This document shows, one piece after another, positions 1 through 7,967 of a DNA stretch of 17,285 nucleotides (the first letter of the stretch is position 1; each line of letters opens with the position of its first letter). Both the position numbers and the translations under genes were made by a program. Source of the stretch: CAYZPB01 sp964480445 (GTDB lineage Bacteria > Bacillota > Bacilli > Tepidibacillales > Tepidibacillaceae). The stretch spans positions 1 to 17,285 of the forward strand of contig CAYZPB010000017.1 of assembly GCA_964480445.1 (NCBI GenBank). The letters run 5' to 3'. Under the pieces are notes generated by a model. The model worked only from the letters and a program-made list of their open reading frames with translations. It did no database searches and was not told where the DNA came from.

Positions 1-5
1 GGGGC

Positions 6-590
6 GTGGTATTTTTGCTAGAGCAGGTAAAAGCAATTGCAATTAGACTCAAAGAAATACGAGAAATATCCGGCTTATCAATCGCGGAATTAGCTGCCAA
101 GCTTAAGATTGAACCAGAAGAGTACGAAGCGTATGAGAGTGGCAAGGTCGATATACCGGTCAGTCTACTTTATGCTATCGGTAATTACTTTAATGTTGAA
201 CTAACTACACTACTAACGGGTGCCGATCCTAAACTTCGTGACTATGCAGTAGTCCGTAAAAATAAAGGAATTATTGTAAAACGCCGGAAAAACTATCACT
301 ATCAGAATCTTGCCTATAATTTTGCAAATAAACAGATAGAGACTTTTCTTGTAACAATTGATCCTGATAAAAGTGATAAAACAATTGATTTTAATTCGCA
401 TTGTGGTCAGGAATTCAACTATATGCTTGAGGGTAGTATGCGACTAATTATCGATGGAAAAGAGCTAATCCTAAATCCCGGTGATTCAATTTATTATAAT
501 GCTGAGTTACCACACGCGATGGAGTCCATAAGCGACGAAAAAGCTATATTCTTAGCTATAATTTCTGATTCAACTAGTAATTGTTGCTAA
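6..590 (+). CDS. XRE-family transcriptional regulator with C-terminal cupin domain
   Basis: This is a two-domain cytoplasmic regulator of 194 residues. Residues about 11-73 form a lambda-repressor-like helix-turn-helix (LKEIREISGLSIAELAAKL is the characteristic part). Residues about 112-188 form a small cupin barrel. The cupin keeps the usual metal-site pattern, H132 and E136 in HCGQE and H170 after PGDSIYYNAELPH, so it probably binds a metal or small ligand that tunes DNA binding. The family commonly sits next to an acyl-CoA or acetyl-CoA synthetase gene, as it does here with 52 bases between, so local control of that ligase is a reasonable inference. The start is uncertain because the window begins here: GTG at 6 is the first in-frame start seen, TTG at 15 behind GGGG at 1-4 would give MLEQVKAIA, and an earlier start outside the window is possible. 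The specific ligand cannot be read from the sequence. Confidence 0.88.
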   Translation: MVFLLEQVKAIAIRLKEIREISGLSIAELAAKLKIEPEEYEAYESGKVDIPVSLLYAIGNYFNVELTTLLTGADPKLRDYAVVRKNKGIIVKRRKNYHYQNLAYNFANKQIETFLVTIDPDKSDKTIDFNSHCGQEFNYMLEGSMRLIIDGKELILNPGDSIYYNAELPHAMESISDEKAIFLAIISDSTSNCC

Positions 591-642
591 GCTAAAATAA
601 TTTATAAAGAATACTAAAAGAAGAGAGAGTGAGGATAATATT

Positions 643-2295
643 ATGTATCGCAAATATGTGACTCAAGATTCCTTTGAATCTTATGAAGATTTCTATCAGA
701 ACTTTAAAATAAAAACACCTGATAATTTCAACTTCGCTTATGACATTGTTGATGAAATAGCACAAGAGACGCCGGATAAGGTGGCACTAGTTTGGTCTAA
801 TGATAAAGGTGATGAACGAAGCTTAACTTTTCAGGAGCTTCAGCAATATACAAACCAAACAGCCAATCTGTTTACTAGCCTTGGTATCCAAAAAGGCGAT
901 GCTGTTATGTTAGTTTTAAAACGTCGTTATGAATATTGGTTTTGTCTGTTAGCATTACATAAAATTGGAGCAATCTGTATTCCTGCAACTCATTTGCTAA
1001 CCACAAAAGACATCATCTATCGCGTTAATGCCGCAGATATTAAGATGATTGTTGCGGTTAATGAACAGCAGCTTGTCGAATCGATTGAATCTGCACAGGC
1101 GGAGACAAAATCTTTTCAGCGCGTCTTAGTTGGTGGCGAGCGCGACGATTGGGTTGATTATGATACAGCTTTGGGAGAGATGGCAGATGAATTTAAAAAA
1201 CCCTGTGGTAAGGCACTGACAAAAAACGAAGATATTTCGCTAATTTACTTTACTTCAGGCACTACGGGAATGCCGAAAATGGTACAGCATAATTTCCTCT
1301 ATCCACTAGGCCATATTGTAACGGCTAAATATTGGCAGCAGGTTGTTGATGGTGGACTGCATCTAACAGTTGCTGACACCGGTTGGGCAAAGGCAGCCTG
1401 GGGTAAAATTTATGGCCAGTGGCTCTGTGGTAGCGCCGTTTTTGTCTATGATTATGATAGATTTGTGCCGCATGAATTATTAGAAATTATCATAAAGCAT
1501 AAGGTTACTAGCTTTTGTGCTCCACCAACAATCTTCCGTTTCTTTATTCGTGAAGATTTAAAACAGTATGATTTAAGCAATTTAAGCCATTTCTCAATTG
1601 CTGGGGAACCACTCAATCCAGAGATTTATAATCAATTTCTGGAAGCAACCGGTTTTAAGTTAACTGAGGGCTATGGTCAGACTGAAGCAACAGTAATGAT
1701 TGCATCCTATCCGTGGTTTAAACCACGCCCAGGCTCGATGGGTAAACCATCGGCCGGCTACGAAATTGATATTATAAATGAGTTCGGTGTTTCCTGTGAT
1801 GTTGGGGAAGAGGGAGAAATTGTTGTATTAACAGATAAGACTGTGCCTTTTGGAATGTTCGCTGGTTACTATCGCGACCCAGAACTAACTAAAAGTGTCT
1901 GGTATAATAATGTTTATCACACTGGTGATGTTGCTTGGCGTGACGAGAACGGCTATTACTGGTTTGTCGGTCGTACTGATGATGTGATTAAAAGTTCCGG
2001 TTACCGCATCGGGCCATTTGAGGTTGAAAGCGCACTGATGGAGCACCCATCTGTACTTGAATGTGCAATTACTGCAGTTCCCGATGAAATCCGTGGTCAG
2101 ATTGTAAAAGCAACAATTATTCTTGCGGAAGGCTACACTGCAAGTGAGGAACTAAAGAAAGAACTTCAAGAACATGTTAAGAAGGTGACAGCACCATATA
2201 AATACCCAAGGATTATTGAGTTTGTTGATGAGTTACCAAAAACGATTAGCGGAAAGATCCGCCGTGTTGAAATCAAAAGACTAGACTCACAGTAA
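643..2295 (+). CDS. AMP-forming acyl-CoA synthetase (medium-chain/acetyl-CoA synthetase type)
   Basis: This 550-residue member of the ANL adenylate-forming superfamily activates a carboxylic acid to an acyl-AMP and then to an acyl-CoA thioester in the cytoplasm. The core motifs are intact: the P-loop YFTSGTTGMPK (202-212), YGQTE (344-348), YHTGD (425-429), the hinge region FVGRTDDVIKSSGYR (441-455), and the C-terminal LPKTISGK with catalytic lysine K538. DTGWAKAAWG around 245-254 resembles the medium-chain acyl-CoA synthetase (ACSM-like) subgroup rather than long-chain FadD types, but acetate, propionate, branched acids or aromatic acids remain possible substrates. The ATG follows GAGG at 631-634 with 8 bases between. 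The XRE-cupin regulator gene lies directly upstream and probably controls it. A lysine in the LPKTISGK motif is the usual site of reversible acetylation in this family, but no acetyltransferase is visible here. Confidence 0.93.
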   Translation: MYRKYVTQDSFESYEDFYQNFKIKTPDNFNFAYDIVDEIAQETPDKVALVWSNDKGDERSLTFQELQQYTNQTANLFTSLGIQKGDAVMLVLKRRYEYWFCLLALHKIGAICIPATHLLTTKDIIYRVNAADIKMIVAVNEQQLVESIESAQAETKSFQRVLVGGERDDWVDYDTALGEMADEFKKPCGKALTKNEDISLIYFTSGTTGMPKMVQHNFLYPLGHIVTAKYWQQVVDGGLHLTVADTGWAKAAWGKIYGQWLCGSAVFVYDYDRFVPHELLEIIIKHKVTSFCAPPTIFRFFIREDLKQYDLSNLSHFSIAGEPLNPEIYNQFLEATGFKLTEGYGQTEATVMIASYPWFKPRPGSMGKPSAGYEIDIINEFGVSCDVGEEGEIVVLTDKTVPFGMFAGYYRDPELTKSVWYNNVYHTGDVAWRDENGYYWFVGRTDDVIKSSGYRIGPFEVESALMEHPSVLECAITAVPDEIRGQIVKATIILAEGYTASEELKKELQEHVKKVTAPYKYPRIIEFVDELPKTISGKIRRVEIKRLDSQ

Positions 2296-2325
2296 GTAAG
2301 ATTAGTTTTAAAGGATGCGTTGAAT

Positions 2326-3309
2326 TTGCGGATTTTATGTGAAATTAAAATATTGCCGGAGTGGGAAGGTTTAATGATTAAGGAATTACTATATGATCAT
2401 CTGAACTTCTCCCGCAAAAGCTTAACAAAGATCAAAAACAAAGGAGATATCCGGCTTAACGGTATCTCCCTTTTCGTTACCGGTCGTGTTGCAACAAATG
2501 ATTTGTTGACGCTTTATGTGCCTGAGGAGCAATCGGAAACCGTTCCTCCAGAGCCAGTTTCTGTCGATATTATTTATGAGGATATAGATATTGTTATAAT
2601 TAATAAACAAACAGGAGTTGTTGTTCATCCAACGCGTAATTATCCGTCGGGAACGATTGCCAACGGTTTGCAAAACCACTGGCTGACAAAAGGCGAGCGC
2701 TTCCGCTTTCGTCCAGTTAACCGACTAGATCGCGATACCTCGGGCTTATTTATCGTTGCCAAAAACCAATATTCTCATCACCGCCTGGCGCAGCAACTGG
2801 AGAGTGGACAGTTAAAAAGAATCTACCATGGCATTGTCCACGGCAAGCTACCTGCAGCTGAGGACTTAATTGAAGCACCACTAGCCCGTGATCCAGAGCA
2901 TAGCGTGCGCAGAATTGTTGACTTTAACGATAAGGAAGCGAAAAATGCCTTGACGCGTTACCGAGTTTTGGCTGAAAATGCTGATTTTTCACTTGTTGAA
3001 TTAGAATTGCTTACTGGGAGGACACACCAACTTCGAGCGCATTTAGCCTGGTTAGGCGCGCCGCTGGTTGGCGATGATTTATATGGTGGCTTCTGTATCA
3101 ATGCAAACGCTATGAACAATGATGGCATCGCCATCCAGCGGCAGGCATTGCATGCCTGGGAAATTGCACTCGCGCACCCACGGGTGACGGCAACGGGCGT
3201 TGCCGAAGCGTGCCTGCTCTTCCATGCTCCCTATCCACCTGACCTGGCACGCTTTCGCGAGTTCCAATTTCCGCGCCCTAACCCTTATTCAGATGTTCCA
3301 ATATATTAG
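2326..3309 (+). CDS. RluA-family RNA pseudouridine synthase
   Basis: This enzyme isomerises specific uridines to pseudouridine in rRNA or tRNA; the target base cannot be assigned. Numbered from TTG at 2326 it has 327 residues, normal for RluD-like proteins. An N-terminal S4-like RNA-binding segment (about 8-67) is followed by the synthase domain. The catalytic aspartate is D135 in NRLDRDTSG (132-140), and LLTGRTHQLRAHLAWLGAPL is the conserved downstream motif. Family alignment supports starting before KILPEWEGL, because this corresponds to the usual N-terminal VPEEYEG. AAGGA at 2311-2315 fits TTG 2326 better (10 bases) than TTG 2320 (4 bases); ATG 2374 would remove the first strand. The gene starts 30 bases after the synthetase stop and is probably cotranscribed with it, although no functional link is evident. 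Its 3' end overlaps convergent uvrC by 32 bases. Confidence 0.9.
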   Translation: MRILCEIKILPEWEGLMIKELLYDHLNFSRKSLTKIKNKGDIRLNGISLFVTGRVATNDLLTLYVPEEQSETVPPEPVSVDIIYEDIDIVIINKQTGVVVHPTRNYPSGTIANGLQNHWLTKGERFRFRPVNRLDRDTSGLFIVAKNQYSHHRLAQQLESGQLKRIYHGIVHGKLPAAEDLIEAPLARDPEHSVRRIVDFNDKEAKNALTRYRVLAENADFSLVELELLTGRTHQLRAHLAWLGAPLVGDDLYGGFCINANAMNNDGIAIQRQALHAWEIALAHPRVTATGVAEACLLFHAPYPPDLARFREFQFPRPNPYSDVPIY

Positions 3310-5074
3310 TGGCTAGTTTCTCACTTAGACCTAGCGCTCCTAGCTGATCGACGCTAGCTTCTTTCAGTTCTTCAATCGAATCAAAATTCTGATGTAATAG
3401 TGCCTTGCGTTTAGGACCAACACCTGGAATATTGTCTAGCTCGGACTTTAACATGCTAGCTGTACGAAGCTGTCGATGAAAGGTAATTGCAAAGCGGTGA
3501 ACTTCATCTTGAATCCTTTGCAGAAGATAAAACTCCTGACTATTCCGTTCTAACTCAATTAACTCCGCCTCTTTTCCAAAAAGTAGCTGTGAACTTCGAT
3601 GCTTATCATCTTTCGCAATACCAGCCACTGGAATATTTAGACCTAACTCATTCTCCAAGACATCAATTGCAGCAGTAATTTGACCCTTTCCACCGTCAAC
3701 TATAATTAAATCGGGTAGGTCAAGACCCTCTATCAAGGCACGGGTATAACGACGCCGAATTACCTCACGCATTGTTTCATAATCATCAGGTCCCCTAACC
3801 TCTTTGATTCTAAATTTGCGGTAGCTATTTCGATCAGGTAGACCATCAAGATAGACTACCATTGCAGAGACCGGGTCAGTCCCTTGAATGTTTGAATTAT
3901 CAAAAGTTTCTATTCGTTGCAGTCGTTCCATGCCTAGCGCCTCCGCTAAAGCTTCAACCGCTTGTCTCGTTCGTTGTTCTTTACGCATTTCCAGCAAAAA
4001 CTTTTCCTTTAAAGCATTCTTAGCATTTCGACTCGCCAATCTTACTAGCTGCCTTTTCTGCCCGCGTTTAGGTTGCAAGACCCTGGCTGAGAGCCACTCC
4101 TTAAAAGCTTCGATATCTATCTTATCGGGGAGCAGGACCTCTTTTGCGAGAATCGGATGCTCAAAATAATACTGCGTTATAACAGAAAGAAAACTTTCCG
4201 TTTCATCAATATAATATGGCAGAATTTTAAGATCACTGTCTAACAGATTTCCTTGACGCATAAAGAATATCTGCACTGCAATCCAGCCATCTTCCGTATA
4301 GTAACCAATAATGTCACGATCAACTCGGTCATTTAAGCTAATTGCTTGCTTGGTCATAATGGCTTTAATATCTGCAAGCTGAAGTTTAATCTCATTAGCG
4401 CGCTCGTATTCCATCTGCTCAGAAGCAATCTGCATATCAGCAAGCAGCTTCTGTGTAATTCTCTTGTAATCGCCCTGCAGAAATTGTGTAATTTCTGTAA
4501 CCATCTGCTGATTTAACTCAGCACTTACGGAATACTCGCATGGTCCAAGACACTGATTAATATGGTAGTAGAGGCAAACTTCTTTTTTAATATTTTTGCA
4601 TTTCCGCAAGGGGTAGACACGATCGAGCAATTGTTTCACGGCTTTTGCTGCACTTGCATCAGGATAAGGACCAAAATACTTCGCCTTATCTTTCTTTATC
4701 TTCCGCACAATCTCCAAACGTGGGTGCTCGTCTGCCGTCAGCTTGATATAAGGGTAGGTTTTATCGTCCTTGAGCATTACATTATAACGCGGGCGATATT
4801 TTTTGATTAAATTATTCTCCAAAATTAGTGCCTCAACACTAGAATCGGTAATTATATATTCGTAGTCAGCAATCTTGCTTACTAAGAGTTGTGTTTTACG
4901 GTCATGACTACCTGTAAAATAAGAGCGGACACGACTACGCAGGAGTTTAGCTTTACCAACATAAATAACCTTGCCCTTATTGTCAAGCATCAGGTAGCAA
5001 CCAGGTTTGTCCGGTAGGACAGCCAGCTTCTGTTGAAGCTTATTCAAATCGATATCAGGCTCTGCTTTACTCAC
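3278..5074 (-). CDS. uvrC: UvrABC system protein C (excinuclease subunit)
   Basis: UvrC makes the two incisions flanking a lesion in nucleotide excision repair, working with UvrA and UvrB. The 598-residue length is typical. In order I see the GIY-YIG nuclease domain (about 20-100, with GCYLML, IYVGKAKL and catalytic-type E86 in ALILENN), four cysteines C159, C167, C175 and C179 that match the iron-sulfur ligands known in E. coli UvrC, a UVR motif that contacts UvrB (about 204-238), the RNase H-like nuclease with FDNSNIQG (D392), LIIVDGGKGQ (D460) and DEVHRFAI (H526), and a helix-hairpin-helix pair at the C terminus (IPGVGPKRKALL, 549-560). It starts at GTG 5074 behind GAGGAG (5087-5082, spacing 7). 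A terminator separates it from trxA upstream, so it probably has its own promoter in the AT-rich 5090-5150 stretch, but no convincing -35/-10 pair is visible. Confidence 0.97.
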   Translation of the reverse strand: MSKAEPDIDLNKLQQKLAVLPDKPGCYLMLDNKGKVIYVGKAKLLRSRVRSYFTGSHDRKTQLLVSKIADYEYIITDSSVEALILENNLIKKYRPRYNVMLKDDKTYPYIKLTADEHPRLEIVRKIKKDKAKYFGPYPDASAAKAVKQLLDRVYPLRKCKNIKKEVCLYYHINQCLGPCEYSVSAELNQQMVTEITQFLQGDYKRITQKLLADMQIASEQMEYERANEIKLQLADIKAIMTKQAISLNDRVDRDIIGYYTEDGWIAVQIFFMRQGNLLDSDLKILPYYIDETESFLSVITQYYFEHPILAKEVLLPDKIDIEAFKEWLSARVLQPKRGQKRQLVRLASRNAKNALKEKFLLEMRKEQRTRQAVEALAEALGMERLQRIETFDNSNIQGTDPVSAMVVYLDGLPDRNSYRKFRIKEVRGPDDYETMREVIRRRYTRALIEGLDLPDLIIVDGGKGQITAAIDVLENELGLNIPVAGIAKDDKHRSSQLLFGKEAELIELERNSQEFYLLQRIQDEVHRFAITFHRQLRTASMLKSELDNIPGVGPKRKALLHQNFDSIEELKEASVDQLGALGLSEKLATNILEHLNKG

Positions 5075-5152
5075 GTTTTCGCTCCTCGCATAATTTTATA
5101 GTTAAATTTATTTTATCATAAACTGAGCAAACAACACTTTTATAACTTCTAA
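5075..5152 (-). other. Intergenic leader upstream of uvrC
   Basis: This is the AT-rich stretch between the trxA terminator and the uvrC start. On the minus strand it offers TATGAT (5120-5115) and TATAAAAT (5100-5093) as possible -10 elements. Neither has a recognisable -35 at 16-18 bases, and the second would place the transcript start almost on the ribosome binding site. A promoter is expected here because of the terminator upstream, but I cannot place it reliably. Confidence 0.3.
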
Positions 5153-5207
5153 TAAAAAAACCACTAGCAGCCAATCAGTATAATACTGATCTAGTAGCTA
5201 GTGGTTT
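5153..5207 (-). terminator. Rho-independent terminator of trxA
   Basis: Read on the minus strand, 27 bases after the trxA stop codon, there is a perfect 11-base-pair stem: AAACCACTAGC (5207-5197) pairs with GCTAGTGGTTT (5168-5158). It is followed by a T run (5160-5154, TTTTTTT). The loop itself contains a second perfect 8-base inverted repeat, ATCAGTAT (5190-5183) and ATACTGAT (5181-5174), so the folded RNA should be a two-tier hairpin. The U tract lies on the side that terminates trxA transcription before uvrC. On the plus strand the T tract is poor, so bidirectional activity is unlikely. Confidence 0.9.
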
Positions 5208-5234
5208 GTGTTTATTTCCTATAAATTGTATAAA

Positions 5235-5552
5235 CTATTGGTGTCTTTTAATAGTTGCCTTAAGCTCATCCTTAGGTACAAAACCTACAACTTTATCTAC
5301 TGGCTCGCCATCCTTAAACAAAATCATTGTGGGAATACTCATAACGCCATATTTTCTTGACATTTCTGGGTTATCATCTACATTTAATTTTGCAATAGTT
5401 ACCTCATCACCTAATTCAACTGCTAGCTCAGCTAGTACTGGCGCAATCATTCTACAAGGGCCACACCATGGTGCCCAGAAATCAACAAGTACTAAAGCAC
5501 CGCCTTCAACATCAGCAGCGAATGTTTGGTCTGTTACATCAATAAGTGCCAT
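5235..5552 (-). CDS. trxA: Thioredoxin
   Basis: This is a 105-residue cytoplasmic dithiol reductase that is reduced by thioredoxin reductase and in turn reduces ribonucleotide reductase, peroxiredoxins and other disulfides. The active site WCGPC is at 29-33 (C30, C33), and the cis-proline motif SIPT has P74. The buried D24 in VLVDFWAPWC and the glycine motif near 90 are conserved. There is no signal peptide or fused domain. The ATG follows a perfect GAGGAGG (5565-5559) with a 6-base spacer, suggesting strong translation. It has its own extended -10 promoter and a strong terminator, so it is probably a single-gene transcription unit between mutS2 and uvrC. trxA next to uvrC is also the arrangement in Bacillus. 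Confidence 0.98.
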   Translation of the reverse strand: MALIDVTDQTFAADVEGGALVLVDFWAPWCGPCRMIAPVLAELAVELGDEVTIAKLNVDDNPEMSRKYGVMSIPTMILFKDGEPVDKVVGFVPKDELKATIKRHQ

Positions 5553-5583
5553 TTAAATCCTCCTCTATTCTTTATGATTTCAA

Positions 5584-5592
5584 ATTATACCA
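5584..5592 (-). promoter_or_regulatory. Extended -10 promoter of trxA
   Basis: The minus strand reads TGGTATAAT at 5592-5584, a consensus -10 box (TATAAT) with the TGn extension. No good TTGACA-like -35 lies 16-18 bases upstream, which is tolerated by extended -10 promoters. Transcription would begin near 5577, leaving a leader of about 25 bases that contains the strong ribosome binding site. mutS2 ends about 65 bases upstream, with no terminator visible, so read-through from mutS2 is also possible. Confidence 0.6.
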
Positions 5593-5656
5593 TCAATACT
5601 TACTAAAATCTATATGGCAAGTATAGTAAATGCAGTCATTTCTTTCCATCACTCTG

Positions 5657-7828
5657 TCACTTAAAAGTTACAACTGTGACACCACCGCCACCCTCTCCAT
5701 GACGCCCTGCCCGCATTTCCTTTATATGTGGGTGCTGTCGCAAAAAACCCTGGAGACCCGCGCGCAGCCTGCCTGTACCTAAGCCATGAATAACTGTCAC
5801 CTGTTGATAGCCCTGAAGAAAAGCCTTATCTAGATAGGGATCTAATTCAGCTATCGCATCTTCTACGTTATATCCGTGTAAATCAATCTCGGGGCGAACC
5901 CTACTGTCACTACTTCTAAAGCTAGTTGTAACTAATGGTTCGGTTTCCGCCAATTTAGGTAAGAGACTCAATTTAGAACGCCCAATCTTTAACTTAACAA
6001 CACCAATCTGTACAAGAAACTCATCGGCTGAAAGTTGCTCGAGAATTGTACCACGTTGGTTTAAATTTAAGATATGCACATCATCACCAATCTCTAAGTT
6101 TTCGTTATCCTGCTCTCCTGGCCGCTTATTTTTCTGTTTAGGAATTGCAGCCTCAAGTTCCTTTTTCATGTCAATCAAGCGATGTTCCTTGACACTCGCT
6201 TTTTCCGCAAGTGCAAATTTTCTAAGATCGTCAATAACCGTCTCTGCAGTCTTTTTTGCCTTCAAAATTATTTTCTCGGCTTCTTTTCTCGCATCTTCAT
6301 AAATTTTTTCGCGTTCCGACTCTAAGTGATCTAAACGTTGTTCTAGTTCTGAGCTTATTTCAGCAGCCTGCTTCCGTAGTTGCTCAGCTGCAATTCTTTC
6401 CTTTTCTGCTACAGAACGATTGGCTTCCAGAATTGCTATCATCGATTCGACTTGCTGGTCGTCCTGGTCGATTTGCTGTTTGGCTACTTGAATTATTTTA
6501 TCATCTAGCCCCAAGCGTTTAGCAATAAGAAAGGCATTACTTCTTCCAGGCGCACCAATCATTAAACGATAAGTTGGACGAAGCGTCTCAACACAGAATT
6601 CAACGCTTGCATTAACCACTCCTGGACTATTATAGGCATAAGCCTTAAGTTCACTATAATGTGTTGTTGCAACAACGCTTGCACCAACACTTCGAATATA
6701 TTCTAAAATTGCAATCGCTAAAGCGGCGCCTTCGGTTGGGTCAGTGCCTGCACCAAGCTCATCAAGTAGGATTAGGCTATTTTCATCAAATTCAGCAAGA
6801 ATCTTAATAATATTTTTCATATGACCAGAAAAAGTACTAAGGCTCTGCTCAATTGATTGTTCATCACCAATATCAACATAAACTGCAGAGTAAAGGCTAG
6901 CTATAGCACCTTCTTCTACTGGTAAGTGCAGTCCAGCCATCGCCATTACACTTAGTAGCCCAATCGTCTTAAGTGAGACTGTCTTACCACCAGTGTTTGG
7001 CCCTGTAATCACAAGAGCTCGATAATCTGTGCCCAGTTCAACATCGATTGGAACAACTTCATCTTTCGCAATCAACGGGTGTCTAGCTCTTTTGAACACC
7101 AATCTGCCCTCGATATTGAGCAGTGGTTTAGTCGCACCCATTTCCTCAGCCAAGCCTGATTTAGCCAGAATAAAATCAAGCTGTGCCAAGATCTCAATAT
7201 TTGTCTCCAGCATTTCTTGCTCAACCATCGCTCTCGTACTTAGCTCTCGCAAAATTCTTTCAATCTCTCTTTTTTCCTTCAATATAGCTTCACGCAACTG
7301 ATTGTTTATCTCAACAATCACCGCCGGCTCAACATAGATTGTTGCGCCAGAAGCCGATTGATCATGAACTATTCCACCAAAATGCATTCGATACTCTTGN
7401 NNNNNNNNNNNNNNNNNNNNNNNNNNNNNNNNNNNNNNNNNNNNNNNNNNNNNNNNNNNNNNNNNNNNNNNNNNNNNNNNNNNNNNNNNNNNNNNNNNNG
7501 CAAAATTAACAAGTGACCGCTTAACCCGCCTGCCTGCATAGATTGTATCGGCAATATCCAATAGCTGCTCAATCGAGAGGACTCCTGCCTTCTCTAGTCT
7601 TTTTAACGCAGGGCGCAGCTCCTTAACGCCGCCAAGCGATACACCGTCACTAATGCGAAATAGTTCCAGTCCCTCACGCGTTTCCGCTTGCCAAACCTCA
7701 GCCAGTTCAAGTCGGGTAGTCGGCAGTAGTGCTGCCGCCATTTCCTTGCCCATCCTAGTAACCGCTTTTGACTCCAGCCTCGCAATAATTTTCGGATATT
7801 CTAATGCATTTAAGCTCCGTAGGTCCAC
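5657..7828 (-). CDS. mutS2: MutS2 (endonuclease MutS2 / ribosome-collision factor), interrupted by an assembly gap
   Basis: MutS2 is a MutS-like ATPase without the mismatch-binding domain. In other bacteria it has been linked to recombination control and, in B. subtilis, to rescue of collided ribosomes. As written, the protein has 723 residues with 34 unknown. The visible parts are an N-terminal core (1-109), the lever/clamp region after the gap, the ATPase with Walker A GPNTGGKT (276-283), Walker B LILLDE (352-357), the GAGTDPTEG signature (360-368) and TTHYSELK (388-395). These are followed by a long coiled coil (about 440-560), a KOW-like segment and a C-terminal Smr domain (648-723) with IDLHG and HGLGTGR. 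The start is GTG 7828 behind GAGGTGA (7842-7836, spacing 7). The family is usually about 780-790 residues, so the gap probably hides more sequence than its 100 N. The reading frame is continuous across the gap as drawn. Confidence 0.95.
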   Translation of the reverse strand: MDLRSLNALEYPKIIARLESKAVTRMGKEMAAALLPTTRLELAEVWQAETREGLELFRISDGVSLGGVKELRPALKRLEKAGVLSIEQLLDIADTIYAGRRVKRSLVNFXXXXXXXXXXXXXXXXXXXXXXXXXXXXXXXXXXQEYRMHFGGIVHDQSASGATIYVEPAVIVEINNQLREAILKEKREIERILRELSTRAMVEQEMLETNIEILAQLDFILAKSGLAEEMGATKPLLNIEGRLVFKRARHPLIAKDEVVPIDVELGTDYRALVITGPNTGGKTVSLKTIGLLSVMAMAGLHLPVEEGAIASLYSAVYVDIGDEQSIEQSLSTFSGHMKNIIKILAEFDENSLILLDELGAGTDPTEGAALAIAILEYIRSVGASVVATTHYSELKAYAYNSPGVVNASVEFCVETLRPTYRLMIGAPGRSNAFLIAKRLGLDDKIIQVAKQQIDQDDQQVESMIAILEANRSVAEKERIAAEQLRKQAAEISSELEQRLDHLESEREKIYEDARKEAEKIILKAKKTAETVIDDLRKFALAEKASVKEHRLIDMKKELEAAIPKQKNKRPGEQDNENLEIGDDVHILNLNQRGTILEQLSADEFLVQIGVVKLKIGRSKLSLLPKLAETEPLVTTSFRSSDSRVRPEIDLHGYNVEDAIAELDPYLDKAFLQGYQQVTVIHGLGTGRLRAGLQGFLRQHPHIKEMRAGRHGEGGGGVTVVTFK
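7400..7499. other. Assembly gap (100 N) inside mutS2
   Basis: A run of exactly 100 undetermined bases, the conventional placeholder for a gap of unknown size. It falls in the clamp/core part of mutS2. The flanking frames match when 100 bases are counted, so the true length is probably 100 plus a multiple of 3. Comparison with the usual MutS2 length suggests roughly 280-300 bases. Confidence 0.98.
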
Positions 7829-7851
7829 GCTCTCTTCACCTCTTATTTTAC

Positions 7852-7857
7852 ATTATA
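7852..7857 (-). promoter_or_regulatory. Possible -10 box for mutS2
   Basis: The minus strand carries a perfect TATAAT at 7857-7852, upstream of mutS2. No clear -35 is found at the right distance, and the predicted transcript start (about 7845) lies only a few bases before the ribosome binding site at 7842-7836. It is therefore a weak candidate in an AT-rich gap. Confidence 0.35.
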
Positions 7858-7913
7858 TACTTTTGCAGATACTTAATATAGTTGAAAATTCTCTAGTATC
7901 CAATTGCGTAGAA

Positions 7914-7922
7914 TGTTATACT
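7914..7922 (+). promoter_or_regulatory. Possible extended -10 promoter for the ABC exporter genes
   Basis: TGTTATACT on the plus strand is a near-consensus extended -10 box (TATACT for TATAAT). No good -35 is seen. Transcription would start near 7929, leaving about 90 bases of leader before the first ABC gene, enough to contain the 13-codon open frame at 7968. An imperfect direct repeat, TTGCGTAGAATGT (7904-7916), overlaps this box and recurs as TTGCGTAAATGT (7980-7991). Confidence 0.4.
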
Positions 7923-7967
7923 CTTCTTAGTAGTTCAAGCTATGCATAAACCGCGTTAGGAAAACTG

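Noticed and set aside
643..2295. The synthetase as a relic of the lcfA gene that lies near trxA-uvrC in Bacillus
   Set aside because: The motifs fit the medium-chain/acetyl-CoA synthetase group and not long-chain LcfA, and it is on the opposite strand with its own XRE-cupin partner.
2719..2751. NRLD instead of HRLD at the pseudouridine synthase active site
   Set aside because: The catalytic aspartate is kept, and Asn at the first position is, to my knowledge, common in Firmicutes RluA-type proteins, so it is not a defect.
5206..5556. Open frame of 116 codons on the plus strand, opposite trxA
   Set aside because: It is the antisense shadow of a clear thioredoxin gene; no ribosome binding site and no recognisable domain.
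7653..7949. Open frame of 98 codons on the plus strand crossing the mutS2 start
   Set aside because: Mostly antisense to mutS2, serine-rich composition typical of shadow frames, no ribosome binding site, and it would overlap the mutS2 promoter area.
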